Shown one piece after another: positions 37,613-64,000 of a DNA stretch of 64,000 nt. The stretch covers positions 3,348,001 to 3,412,000 of the forward strand of contig NC_020126.1 in the NCBI RefSeq assembly GCF_000331735.1. The letters run 5' to 3'. The first letter of the stretch is position 1, and every line of letters begins with the position of its first letter. The stretch is from Myxococcus stipitatus DSM 14675. Its GTDB lineage: Bacteria > Myxococcota > Myxococcia > Myxococcales > Myxococcaceae. The translations under genes and the position numbers were made by a program. The notes below the pieces were generated by a model. That model was not told the origin of the DNA. It saw only the letters and a list, made by a program, of their open reading frames with translations, and ran no database searches.

Positions 37613-38265
37613 GTCGGTTCTCCAGATGACTTCCATGTCTTCAGTTCCGAGCGCAGCCGCGTGAAGACGGCTCCGCGCTCACCGCGCGCCCGCAGCGCGC
37701 CCAGCTCTCCGTCCACCAGTCGCTTCAGCAGGTGCTGCCGTCGGGGGCCTCGCGGCAGGTGCCGCCGGAGCCACCCGCTCAGCCGCGCGAGCCAGACATG
37801 GTGGGATGCGATGTGTGCTCCCAGCTCCCGCCGCAGGTGTCGGGCGAGCGCGGGGGCATGGCCTCCGGTGGAGATGGCCAGGGTGATGGGCCCTCTTCGC
37901 TCGACCGAGGGCAGCGTGAAGTCGCACAGCTCCGGCTCATCCGCGGTGTTCACCCACTGGCCCGCGGCGCGTGCCTCGGCCACGAGCTGGTGGTTCACCT
38001 CGGCGTCATCCGTCGCGGCGAGCACCAGCGCGTGGCCTCGGGTGTCTCCCGTGCGATAGGTCCGTGGCTCCCACTCCAGCCGCCCCTCGGAGGCGAGGCG
38101 CTGGAGGGTGTCGGTGAGGGTGGGCGCGATGAGGTGGAGCCGCGCGCCCGCGTCGAGCAGGGCCAGGGCCCGCCCTTCGGCGACGGGGCCGCCGCCCACG
38201 AGCAGGACGCGGCGCCCCTCCAGCCGGAGGCTCACGGGATAGTCGATGGCGGTGACGGTGCTCAT
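37609..38265 (-). CDS. Precorrin-2 dehydrogenase / sirohydrochlorin ferrochelatase (CysG N-terminal type)
   Basis: 218 residues. The NAD-binding Rossmann start is VLLVGGGPVAEGRALALLDAGA, followed by VLAATDDAEVNHQLV, WVNTADEPELCDFTLPS and ISTGGHAPALARHLR, all typical of the Met8/CysG N-terminal enzyme. It oxidises precorrin-2 and inserts iron to yield siroheme for CysI. ATG 38265 lies 14 bp after the cysH stop. C-terminal ~40 residues are more divergent. Confidence 0.93.
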   Translation of the reverse strand: MSTVTAIDYPVSLRLEGRRVLLVGGGPVAEGRALALLDAGARLHLIAPTLTDTLQRLASEGRLEWEPRTYRTGDTRGHALVLAATDDAEVNHQLVAEARAAGQWVNTADEPELCDFTLPSVERRGPITLAISTGGHAPALARHLRRELGAHIASHHVWLARLSGWLRRHLPRGPRRQHLLKRLVDGELGALRARGERGAVFTRLRSELKTWKSSGEPT

Positions 38266-38279
38266 GGGCGGGGGCGGCG

Positions 38280-39026
38280 TCACCGGACGGGGTGGAGGCC
38301 GCATTCGCTGTGCTCGCGCGACTCCCACCACCAGCGGCCCGCGCGCTCGTCTTCGTACGGCTTCACCGCTCGCGTGCAGGGAGCGCAGCCGATGGACGCG
38401 TAGCCCCGGTCGTGCAGCGTGTTGTAGGGGACGCCGTTGTCCCGGACGTAGGCCCACACCTGCTTGCGGCTCCACGCGGCCAGCGGGTTGAGCTTGAGCA
38501 GCCCGCCGTGCTCGGCGTCGTATTCGACGACGGGGACCTTGTTGCGATTGAGCGACTGCTCACGCCGAAGTCCCGTCACCCAGCCGTCGCGGCCCTGCAG
38601 CGCGCGGCGCAGGGGCTCCAGCTTGCGGATGGCGCAGCACTCCTGGCGCGCCTCCAGGCTCCGGCGGAACGAGAAGTAGCCCTGCTCCGACTCCAGGGCC
38701 TCGACGCGCGTCCGGTCCGGGAAGAAGGTCTCCACCGTGACGCCGTAGCGGTTGCGGGTGACCTCGATGATCTCGTACGTCTCGGGAGGGAGCCGGCCCG
38801 TGTCGAGCGTGAAGATGCGAAGGCTGGGGGCGTGCTTGCGGGCCAGGTCGATGAGGACCATGTCTTCCACGCCGAAGCTCGAGGCGATGGCCGCGCGCTC
38901 ACCGAGCTGTTGCTCGACCCAGGCGAGGACCTGCTCCGCGGGCGCGGCCTCGAAGGGCGCGGCCGCTGCGAGCAGGTCCTGGGGCGTACGGGCGAGGGTG
39001 GAAGAGGGAGACGGCTTGGCGGACAC
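38280..39026 (-). CDS. cysH: Assimilatory APS-type reductase (phospho/adenylyl-sulfate reductase)
   Basis: 248 residues from a GTG at 39026 (GGAG seven bases upstream). The PP-loop-like fold shows ASSFGVEDMVLIDL, FTLDTGRLPPETYE and VTGLRREQS. Cys130-Cys131 (ECCAIRK) and Cys214/Cys217 (GCAPC) form the two pairs that bind a [4Fe-4S] cluster in APS reductases; PAPS-specific CysH enzymes lack them. The catalytic Cys242 lies in ECGLH. The enzyme should therefore reduce APS directly to sulfite, which fits the dead APS-kinase tail on CysN. It is the first structural gene after the attenuator leader; an upstream frame extension to 39170 crosses the terminator and is not used. Confidence 0.94.
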   Translation of the reverse strand: MSAKPSPSSTLARTPQDLLAAAAPFEAAPAEQVLAWVEQQLGERAAIASSFGVEDMVLIDLARKHAPSLRIFTLDTGRLPPETYEIIEVTRNRYGVTVETFFPDRTRVEALESEQGYFSFRRSLEARQECCAIRKLEPLRRALQGRDGWVTGLRREQSLNRNKVPVVEYDAEHGGLLKLNPLAAWSRKQVWAYVRDNGVPYNTLHDRGYASIGCAPCTRAVKPYEDERAGRWWWESREHSECGLHPVR

Positions 39027-39049
39027 GATGGACTCCAGGGGATGAAAAA

Positions 39050-39082
39050 CAAAAAGGCCCGCGCCTCTTTCGAGGGCGGGCC
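39050..39082 (-). terminator. Intrinsic terminator / attenuator in the cys leader
   Basis: On the minus strand an 11-bp stem with one bulged base closes a GAAA loop (5' arm GGCCCGCCCTC, 3' arm GAGGCGCGGGCC) and is followed by TTTTTGTTTTTC. It sits 33 nt after the stop of a Cys-rich short ORF and 24 nt before the cysH start, so it terminates before, not after, the operon. Its 5' arm (39074-39081) is exactly complementary over 8 nt to 39138-39145 inside the short ORF, allowing an alternative antiterminator pairing. Confidence 0.85.
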
Positions 39083-39114
39083 GCGCGAGCTGGGGAAGTG
39101 GAGGTCGGGAGACG

Positions 39115-39270
39115 CTATCCACTCCTCGAGGCTCGGAGCCCGCCCGGAGGCGGACACACGACGCACGCACACGCCAGACAGCGGATGGCCTTCACGTCAG
39201 CGCGCGCGAGGGCGAGCGCCGCGAGGGGCGCGGGCTGCATCGCGTGGAGCTGGGTGGAGGCGAGGCGCAT
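39115..39270 (-). CDS. Second Cys-rich leader short ORF (candidate)
   Basis: From ATG 39270 it encodes 51 residues; from ATG 39240, 41 residues. The C-terminal part contains RCLACACVVC, four Cys within ten residues, and ends 33 nt before the terminator stem. Neither start has a Shine-Dalgarno site, and the frame is open further upstream to 39417, so the true start is uncertain. A ribosome stalled at the Cys codons would leave the segment 39138-39145 free to pair with the terminator's 5' arm. It could also be chance coding in GC-rich leader RNA. Confidence 0.5.
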   Translation of the reverse strand: MRLASTQLHAMQPAPLAALALARADVKAIRCLACACVVCPPPGGLRASRSG

Positions 39271-39382
39271 GGACGGGAGCCAGGAAGAGACGGAGTGAGG
39301 ATGAAGGAAGGAGACCCGGACCTCTGGAGGGAGGTGGGTCTGGGTGAGGCGCGTGGGGCTCAGGGAGCTTCCGGTGCGCGCT

Positions 39383-39469
39383 TCAACAGCCCAGGCCCGA
39401 GAGGGCACAACAGGCACACGCCCGGCGGCAGCAGCGGCGAAGCAGCGCGGCCATCGGGGTGGAAGTCAT
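39383..39469 (-). CDS. Poly-cysteine leader peptide of the cys operon (candidate)
   Basis: 28 codons from ATG 39469 (30 if an in-frame GTG at 39475 is used), beginning MTSTPMAALL and continuing RRCCRRACACC, with a final Gly-Cys before TGA. Six of 28 residues are Cys, including two adjacent pairs. The predicted transcription start near 39476 leaves almost no 5' UTR and there is no Shine-Dalgarno, so translation would be leaderless or nearly so. Mycobacterial sulfur operons use leaderless polycysteine short ORFs as cysteine-responsive attenuators; this has the same features in front of cysH. Function is inferred. Confidence 0.65.
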   Translation of the reverse strand: MTSTPMAALLRRCCRRACACCALSGLGC

Positions 39470-39482
39470 CAGCACGGAGCGC

Positions 39483-39512
39483 AAGCTATCGGCTGTTGCC
39501 TCTTGCCGTCAA
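39483..39512 (-). promoter_or_regulatory. Candidate sigma-70-type promoter of the cys operon
   Basis: On the minus strand, -35 TTGACG (39507-39512) and -10 TAGCTT (39483-39488) are separated by 18 bp. The -35 matches consensus at five of six positions; the -10 is weaker. The implied start is near 39476, one base or so from the GTG/ATG of the poly-Cys short ORF. The promoter begins 28 bp after the stop of the upstream oxidase gene. Confidence 0.5.
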
Positions 39513-39539
39513 CCGGCGCTTCCCGCCCGGCAGGTGTAC

Positions 39540-40763
39540 TCAGGTGTCGTGTGTCCCACCCACCGGCCTCATGGAGGTGGGTGTCGCTCCGTGCCGCTGC
39601 GACGTGCGGGGTTCGAGTGAGGCGGGGGCGTCGACGCGCAGCGCGGTGCGGTCCAGGTCGCTGAGCCGGGGCCTTCCGAGCAGGGCGAGCGTGCGGTCGA
39701 GCTCGGAGGTGAGGAGGTCGAGCGCGAGCTCCACGCCTGCCTGTCCATCCGCGGCCAGCCCGTAGAGGAAGGGGCGTCCCACCATGCAGGCGCGTGCGCC
39801 CATGGCGATGGCCTTGGCGATGTCGGAGCCTCGGCGGATGCCGCCATCGAGGATGACCTCCGCGCGTCCCTCCACCGCGTCGACGACTTCCGGGAGGAGG
39901 TCGATGGCGGCGGGGAGGAAGTCGAGCTGTCGGCCTCCGTGGTTCGAGACGATGAGGGCTTCGACGCCGAGCGACACCGCGCGCCGGGCGTCCTCGGGGT
40001 TCGTGATGCCCTTGATGACGAGGGGGCCGGGCCAGTGGGAGCGAAGCCACTCCACGTCCTTCCAGGTCACGGAGGTGTCGAACTGGTGATTGGTGAAGCG
40101 TGCGACGCCCACGGCGTCGGTGCGGGTGAGCGCGGGGTGGCCGACGAAGTTGCCGAAGGTGGCGCGAGGGCTGGAGGACATGCGGAGGACCCAGCCGAGG
40201 TGGCGCAGGACATCCAGCACGTTGGCGAAGTGGATGCGGGGCGGGACGGTGAAGCCGTTGCGCCGGTCCTGTTCGCGGTTGCCCATGACGGGCACGTCGA
40301 CGGTGAGGCAGAGCGCGCGGTAGCCCGCCGCCTTGGCTCGGTCGAGGAGGGATTGGGTGACGCTGCGGTCCTTCCAGATGTAGAGCTGGAACCAGAGGGG
40401 CGTGGACGCGGCGGCGGCGACCTCCTCGATGGTGCCGATGGACATGGTGCTCAAGGTGAACACGGTGCCTCGGCTCGCCGCGGCCTTCGCGGCCAGCTCC
40501 TCGCCTCGGGGCGCGAGCAGTCCCGCGAGGCCCGTGGGCGCCAGGACGATGGGCGTCGCGAGAGGTTCACCCAGCAGCGTGGTGGAGTGGTCGATGGCGC
40601 TGACGTCGACGAGGGCGCGTGACCTGAAGAGGTAGCGGTCGAAGCTCTGGCGGTTGGCGGTGACGGTGTAGCCGTCGTCGGAGAAGCCCTCGATGTAATC
40701 GAAGACGGTCCGGGGCAGCCGCCGCTGTGCTCGCTGACGCAAGTCCTCGATGCTGACAGTCAC
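39540..40763 (-). CDS. FMN-dependent alpha-hydroxy-acid oxidase/dehydrogenase (LldD-like)
   Basis: 407 residues. Core motifs: FDYIEGFSDDGYT, VLAPTGLAGLL, LCLTVDVPVMGNRE, LVIKGI, SNHGGRQLD with the catalytic His, and ILDGGIRRGSDIAKAIAMGA binding the FMN phosphate. The likely substrate is lactate, glycolate, mandelate or a similar 2-hydroxy acid; sequence alone does not decide. GTG start at 40763, overlapping the upstream stop as GTGA, so it is translationally coupled to the ketosynthase-like gene, an odd partner. Confidence 0.92.
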   Translation of the reverse strand: MTVSIEDLRQRAQRRLPRTVFDYIEGFSDDGYTVTANRQSFDRYLFRSRALVDVSAIDHSTTLLGEPLATPIVLAPTGLAGLLAPRGEELAAKAAASRGTVFTLSTMSIGTIEEVAAAASTPLWFQLYIWKDRSVTQSLLDRAKAAGYRALCLTVDVPVMGNREQDRRNGFTVPPRIHFANVLDVLRHLGWVLRMSSSPRATFGNFVGHPALTRTDAVGVARFTNHQFDTSVTWKDVEWLRSHWPGPLVIKGITNPEDARRAVSLGVEALIVSNHGGRQLDFLPAAIDLLPEVVDAVEGRAEVILDGGIRRGSDIAKAIAMGARACMVGRPFLYGLAADGQAGVELALDLLTSELDRTLALLGRPRLSDLDRTALRVDAPASLEPRTSQRHGATPTSMRPVGGTHDT

Positions 40764-41881
40764 GCGTGCTCCGTGGGGTGTGGGCTTCTGGCGAGGATAG
40801 CAGCACGGGTTGGCCCCGGCTCCTGTCGTGAACCCAGGAGCACGGCGCCTCGTGCCTCCCGGTCCGAGGAGGACCATACGAGGATGGGGCCCTGGTGGTA
40901 CCCCTTGGCGAGGCCCATCGCCGCGAGCCCTGACATCAACGGGCCAAGCGCGGCTCCTGTGTCGCCCATGAACTCGACGGGATGATCGACCCGCAGTGGC
41001 TCCGCGAACCGCCGACCGTGCCGGACGTAGGAGACGCCCCACTCCTTGGCCCAGAAGTGCTCCCCATTGAAGCTCCCGTAGACGTGGCGGATCCTCGGTG
41101 TGCTCGAGGCGTCACTTGCGAAGAGCTGGCGAAAGGCCTGGGACAGCCCGTCTCCTCGATAGGGGAGGTCGCTGTAGCGATGGCCCTCTTCCGTGCCTGT
41201 TCCCACCCCGAGGATGTGCGCGAGTGGGGCGCGCTGCTGGCGGCGCGCTTCTCCCGGCGCACCGAGGAGCAGAAACGCCGCTCCCTCTCCGGGGAGAAAC
41301 CCCTCGGTCGCGCGATCAACGAGGAGTCGCTCCTCCTGGTCCAGCCCCGTGAGCCGGCGCAGGTCCAGGTACGTGTCGACGCCCCCCACGAGCGCGGTGC
41401 TGATACGGCCGCCGCGCAATGCCTGGCACGCGCTCGCCAGCGCGACCATTCCACCGGCTCTTCCTTGCTGAAAGACCTGGCTCTGCCGCAGGTCGAACTC
41501 CCTTCCGAGCTGCACCTCCAGATGCGCGAGGAAGGTGTCACCGATGGGGGCCTCCGTGGGCCTCATGGGTTCGGGCAAGGCCAGGAACAACGGGGCGGGC
41601 TCGCCATCTGGGATGACTTGAAGCAGTGCCCGTGTCGCCAACCGGAGCATGCGTCGGTGGCGCGCGGTCAGGCCGGTTCGAGGGAGCCTCGGGTCACTCG
41701 TCAGGGGTGGTAGGAGTTCCTCCGCCAGGAAGCCTGCCCGTAGGGAGCGAAACCGCTTGTCCTGGATGTCTGACTCGCGGATGCGAGAGATGCCCGCGCG
41801 AACCGCCGCGGCGGTGGTCTCCGCCGAAAGACCCACTGGTGTCATCATTCCGGCAGCGAGGATGTCCGCGAGTCCAGCCAT
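40760..41881 (-). CDS. Catalytically dead beta-ketoacyl-synthase-like protein
   Basis: 373 residues with a thiolase-like two-half fold: QGRAGGMVALASACQAL, ISTALVGGVDTYLD, FLPGEGAAFLLLG, then YGSFNGEHFWAKEWG and EFMGDTGAALGPLMSGLAAMG. The nucleophile position that reads A-C-S-S/G in FabF is replaced (QGRAGG), and the GHxxGA His becomes GDTGAA. It therefore cannot condense acyl chains. I recall similar inactive ketosynthase-like proteins being encoded beside type VI effector modules, which fits the toxin/immunity neighbours. Starts three bases after the stop of the next gene upstream. Confidence 0.75.
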   Translation of the reverse strand: MAGLADILAAGMMTPVGLSAETTAAAVRAGISRIRESDIQDKRFRSLRAGFLAEELLPPLTSDPRLPRTGLTARHRRMLRLATRALLQVIPDGEPAPLFLALPEPMRPTEAPIGDTFLAHLEVQLGREFDLRQSQVFQQGRAGGMVALASACQALRGGRISTALVGGVDTYLDLRRLTGLDQEERLLVDRATEGFLPGEGAAFLLLGAPGEARRQQRAPLAHILGVGTGTEEGHRYSDLPYRGDGLSQAFRQLFASDASSTPRIRHVYGSFNGEHFWAKEWGVSYVRHGRRFAEPLRVDHPVEFMGDTGAALGPLMSGLAAMGLAKGYHQGPILVWSSSDREARGAVLLGSRQEPGPTRAAILARSPHPTEHA

Positions 41882-41884
41882 GGG

Positions 41885-42328
41885 TCACTCCGGCTTGAGA
41901 CGCTCCGCCAGGTTGGGGACCCAGGAGGGGTCACTGCGGTGTTTGACGCCTAGGCGCATGCGGGATTGCCAGTCTCGCGACCCGATGGGGGGCATCCAGT
42001 CGGCGACATAGGGCCGAATCAAGGGACCGCTGTCCATGCCGTCCTCTCGCAGCTTCTTGACCTCTCGCCACGAGGCGGCACACGAGTCCCTGAGTTCCTC
42101 CAGGTCGAGCGTCGCGAGGTCGATGTCCATGAGGGCGATGTTGCCAAGACCGTGTTCTCCCAATTCGGTCAGTATTCCGTCCAAGGCGCTGACGATGGCC
42201 TCGTGTAAGGCCAGACGTTCCGCGCCCTGGGCTTTCGGAAGCACGCTCAATGCCGTTTCGTAGGTCTTGAACAGGACCGAGAGGTCCCGCATTGCGAGCA
42301 GCGTGTAGACTTCATGAACGAGATTCAT
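41885..42328 (-). CDS. Hypothetical protein in toxin-immunity cluster
   Basis: 147 residues, not recognised. Largely helical and acidic in its first 100 residues (MNLVHEVYTLLAMRDLSVLF), then a basic tryptophan-containing tail (SRDWQSRMRLGVKHRSDPSW). No signal peptide or membrane helix. ATG at 42328 follows a good GAGGA ribosome site. It lies 32 bp after the immunity gene and 3 bp before the ketosynthase-like gene, so it is probably part of the same module; a second immunity or adaptor protein is possible. Confidence 0.7.
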   Translation of the reverse strand: MNLVHEVYTLLAMRDLSVLFKTYETALSVLPKAQGAERLALHEAIVSALDGILTELGEHGLGNIALMDIDLATLDLEELRDSCAASWREVKKLREDGMDSGPLIRPYVADWMPPIGSRDWQSRMRLGVKHRSDPSWVPNLAERLKPE

Positions 42329-42360
42329 GGATTCCTCGTTGGGTGGTTGGGATTGCAGAC

Positions 42361-42930
42361 TCACCCAACCCACTCTTCAGGGGGCACCAGCTCCAGGCCG
42401 AAACCACCCAGAGCCATCAGCCCATCGGCCACTGACTCGTGCACCACGATGCCAGAGACACACTCCGCCAGTCTGAAGAAGAGGAGGTCTTGGGCCTTCG
42501 AGGGTTCAATGGTCAGACTGTCAAAGTCCATGTCCAGGCGGCCTGTTCCCGATGGGTCCGAGTAGTGCGACTTCGACAGGTCCGCAGCCATCACGGCACC
42601 CAGGACATTGAACGCGACATAGTCCTTGTCGATGATGCCTGTGTCCGCATGTCGGATCTCGACGGGATATGCATCGATGTTATCGACACCCAATTCCTCG
42701 AGCACTTGGAATACGTCCTTCCGGAGCAGCGGCATCGGTGAGGCATACATTGTTTTCTTGACCCCGCTGGTTTCGGGGTCCCAGTCCAACTCGATGGTCG
42801 CGTGCGGCGGGCTGAGAAAGCTGGCGCCAGTGAGCCAACTGTCGATGCCCTCGATGGCGGGGTGTGGCCTGATGGCGAAGGCGGTCTTGTCCTCTGGGAT
42901 CAAGCACTCCAACATGAGGTATCGGGTCAT
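42361..42930 (-). CDS. Imm11/DUF1629-like immunity protein
   Basis: 189 residues. The central NVLGAVMAADLSKSHY and the later DLLFFRLAECVSGIVVHESV resemble the DUF1629 (Imm11) family of immunity proteins found next to polymorphic toxins. Its ATG at 42930 overlaps the toxin stop as ATGA, the classic toxin-then-immunity coupling. It presumably binds and blocks the neighbouring nuclease. Base composition is less GC-rich than the flanks. Confidence 0.72.
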   Translation of the reverse strand: MTRYLMLECLIPEDKTAFAIRPHPAIEGIDSWLTGASFLSPPHATIELDWDPETSGVKKTMYASPMPLLRKDVFQVLEELGVDNIDAYPVEIRHADTGIIDKDYVAFNVLGAVMAADLSKSHYSDPSGTGRLDMDFDSLTIEPSKAQDLLFFRLAECVSGIVVHESVADGLMALGGFGLELVPPEEWVG

Positions 42931-43814
42931 CCTCGGTTTCTCAAGGAGAGCTGGCGCGAGTCGTTGGCGAATGCTCGCGCATGAGGTGAGGTGTAGACCG
43001 GTGGACGCCAACCTGCGGCAGGGCCGGTGAGAAGTCCGGCCAGGCGACTGGAGACCTGGTTGAGGCGATGAACCAGGATATACGGTGGTGGCAATTTCCC
43101 GCCGTTCTTCTTGGCCTTCTGGCACTGGCTGCAGTTGTAGTTCTTGATGGTCGCGAGGTTCGCCTGGATTTTGTCGAGGATCTGCACAACGAAAGAGCTG
43201 TAGCCAGTGGCCTGCGTGTGGTCGTCGTGGAACTGGACGAGGGCCTTCTCCATGACGGCCTGAGTGTAAAGGCTCACGACGGATGCAACCTCTCTGTTGC
43301 CCTCCTTGCTGAGCGCGGAGTATCTGTGTTTCTTGGTGGCGGAGGGCAAGACAGGCATATTCTGGGAGAGTGCATGATGTGTTGGGAGCCAGATGCCGTT
43401 CTCGCGGCCGTTGACCCCATAACCGATATCACTGCTGATGACGCTCCCACCCTTTACATAGTCAATGAGTCTGCTCTGGGGCAGGGAGGCCTCACCGGGG
43501 ATCAGATGATGAGCCGCAACCGAGAATGGCATGCGGACAGAGTTACCGAGATGGTCCAGTGCCAGGTAGACCTCGTAGGGCTCCTGGATGGCTGAGGACG
43601 CGGCCTGCTTGTCGACGCTGATCTTCTTGGGTTCAAACTTGCCGGAGGAGTCGTCCCAGAGTCGGCTGCTCGTGCCATTCTCCATGCGGGTGCCGAGCTT
43701 TGCTGGATCCGTGTCGAGCTCGTTGGTGACTGTCCCTGCCTTGCCATGACTGAATGGACAGTTCCAGTCGTCCACGTCTACGTCCGCGACGGCTACTGGT
43801 TCGCCTATCTCCAT
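42927..43814 (-). CDS. AHH-type nuclease toxin
   Basis: 295 residues from ATG 43814. The toxin domain begins at AAHHLIPGEAS (the AHH motif of HNH/EndoVII-fold nucleases) and continues to GRENGIWLPTHHALSQNMP. A Cys pair, NCSQCQKAKKNGG, follows and could bind zinc. The N-terminal ~90 residues (DDWNCPFSHGK, TRMENG) may be a delivery or trafficking region of the PAAR-adjacent type, but I cannot name it. No secretion apparatus is in the window. The gene is AT-richer than its surroundings, a sign of recent transfer. The frame extends upstream to 43949, but the ATG at 43814 fits better. Confidence 0.78.
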   Translation of the reverse strand: MEIGEPVAVADVDVDDWNCPFSHGKAGTVTNELDTDPAKLGTRMENGTSSRLWDDSSGKFEPKKISVDKQAASSAIQEPYEVYLALDHLGNSVRMPFSVAAHHLIPGEASLPQSRLIDYVKGGSVISSDIGYGVNGRENGIWLPTHHALSQNMPVLPSATKKHRYSALSKEGNREVASVVSLYTQAVMEKALVQFHDDHTQATGYSSFVVQILDKIQANLATIKNYNCSQCQKAKKNGGKLPPPYILVHRLNQVSSRLAGLLTGPAAGWRPPVYTSPHARAFANDSRQLSLRNRG

Positions 43815-44004
43815 GAAGTCGCCCCCGGCTGCCTGGACTCTCAAGAGGCTTGGTTGCGCAGCGGGTCGCGACCCATGACGCAACGAAGGATCAGAGCTTA
43901 CGATCTGGGGTGAACAGTAACCCCACCTCGGCGGGCCGACGAGCGGCACTCCTGCCCCGTCCGGGAACTGTCCGATGACTGACAGTCCGGACTGGAATGG
44001 CGAA

Positions 44005-44035
44005 GGAGCGCGTCCCTTGAAACGGGGCGCGCTCC
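44005..44035 (-). terminator. Hairpin just after the NRPS stop codon
   Basis: A 12-bp stem (one G-U pair) with a 7-nt loop sits 10 nt past the NRPS stop. Read on the minus strand the 3' arm is followed by TTCGCCATTCC, so the T-run is weak. A second small inverted repeat (ACTGTC/GACAGT, 43967-43986) follows. They probably separate the NRPS transcript from the toxin module. Confidence 0.5.
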
Positions 44036-44045
44036 CTTCAGCTCA

Positions 44046-64000
<19,955 letters not shown>

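Noticed and set aside
39027-39170. Longer CysH starting at 39170
   Set aside because: It would translate through the intrinsic terminator and its residues are not conserved; the GTG at 39026 has a ribosome site.

Overview
The window is uniformly GC-rich, apart from one visibly AT-richer patch around 42.3-43.9 kb. It looks like a myxobacterial chromosome (Myxococcota, probably Myxococcaceae; inferred from style and gene content, not from a marker gene). Pointers are a multidomain hybrid histidine kinase, an ECF sigma/anti-sigma/caspase-like operon, a histone-H1-like protein fused to EF hands, a RIO1-type kinase with a long low-complexity tail, and a 20-kb nonribosomal peptide synthetase (NRPS) gene.

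Layout. 0-4 kb: 3' end of a murein endopeptidase/LysM gene, then a translationally coupled ECF sigma - anti-sigma - caspase-fold operon. 4-14.5 kb: AlkB-like dioxygenase, DEAD-box helicase, PIN protein, quinone-oxidoreductase-like dehydrogenase (its 3' end tandemly duplicated), RIO-type kinase with a 36-bp coding minisatellite, H1/EF-hand protein, hybrid kinase. 14.6-20.8 kb: an RNA-repair-flavoured island with two overlapping polymerase-beta-type nucleotidyltransferases and a 1016-residue fusion of MJ1316, EEP nuclease, 2H phosphoesterase and nucleotidyltransferase domains. 20.9-30.6 kb: housekeeping genes (BamA-like barrel, SulP transporter, MtfA-like peptidase, pantothenate kinase, GNAT, sirtuin, LysR/MFS pair, HD hydrolase).

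30.6-39.5 kb: a complete assimilatory sulfate-reduction operon on the minus strand, cysH - precorrin-2 dehydrogenase - cobA - cysD - cysN - cysJ - cysI. CysH has the paired cysteines of an APS reductase, and CysN carries a C-terminal APS-kinase remnant without a P-loop, so the pathway probably runs sulfate > APS > sulfite > sulfide without PAPS. The siroheme genes supply the CysI cofactor. In front of cysH lies a 5' leader with a candidate promoter, a nearly leaderless short ORF with six Cys codons in 28, a second Cys-rich short ORF, and an intrinsic terminator whose 5' arm can pair with the second ORF. This looks like a cysteine-sensing transcription attenuator and is the most interesting regulatory find here.

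39.5-43.8 kb: five tightly packed minus-strand genes: an AHH-type nuclease toxin, an Imm11-like immunity protein, an unknown protein, a ketosynthase-like protein lacking its catalytic residues, and an FMN-dependent alpha-hydroxy-acid oxidase. 44.0-64.0 kb: the 3' part of a giant NRPS gene (its 5' end lies beyond the window): A-T, six C-A-T modules and a terminal thioesterase. Its specificity types repeat as Pro-like/Val-like/Glu, Pro-like/Val-like/Glu, Val-like because of a 9.56-kb three-module duplication. One copy carries a net 1026-nt deletion that removes half an adenylation domain yet keeps the frame.
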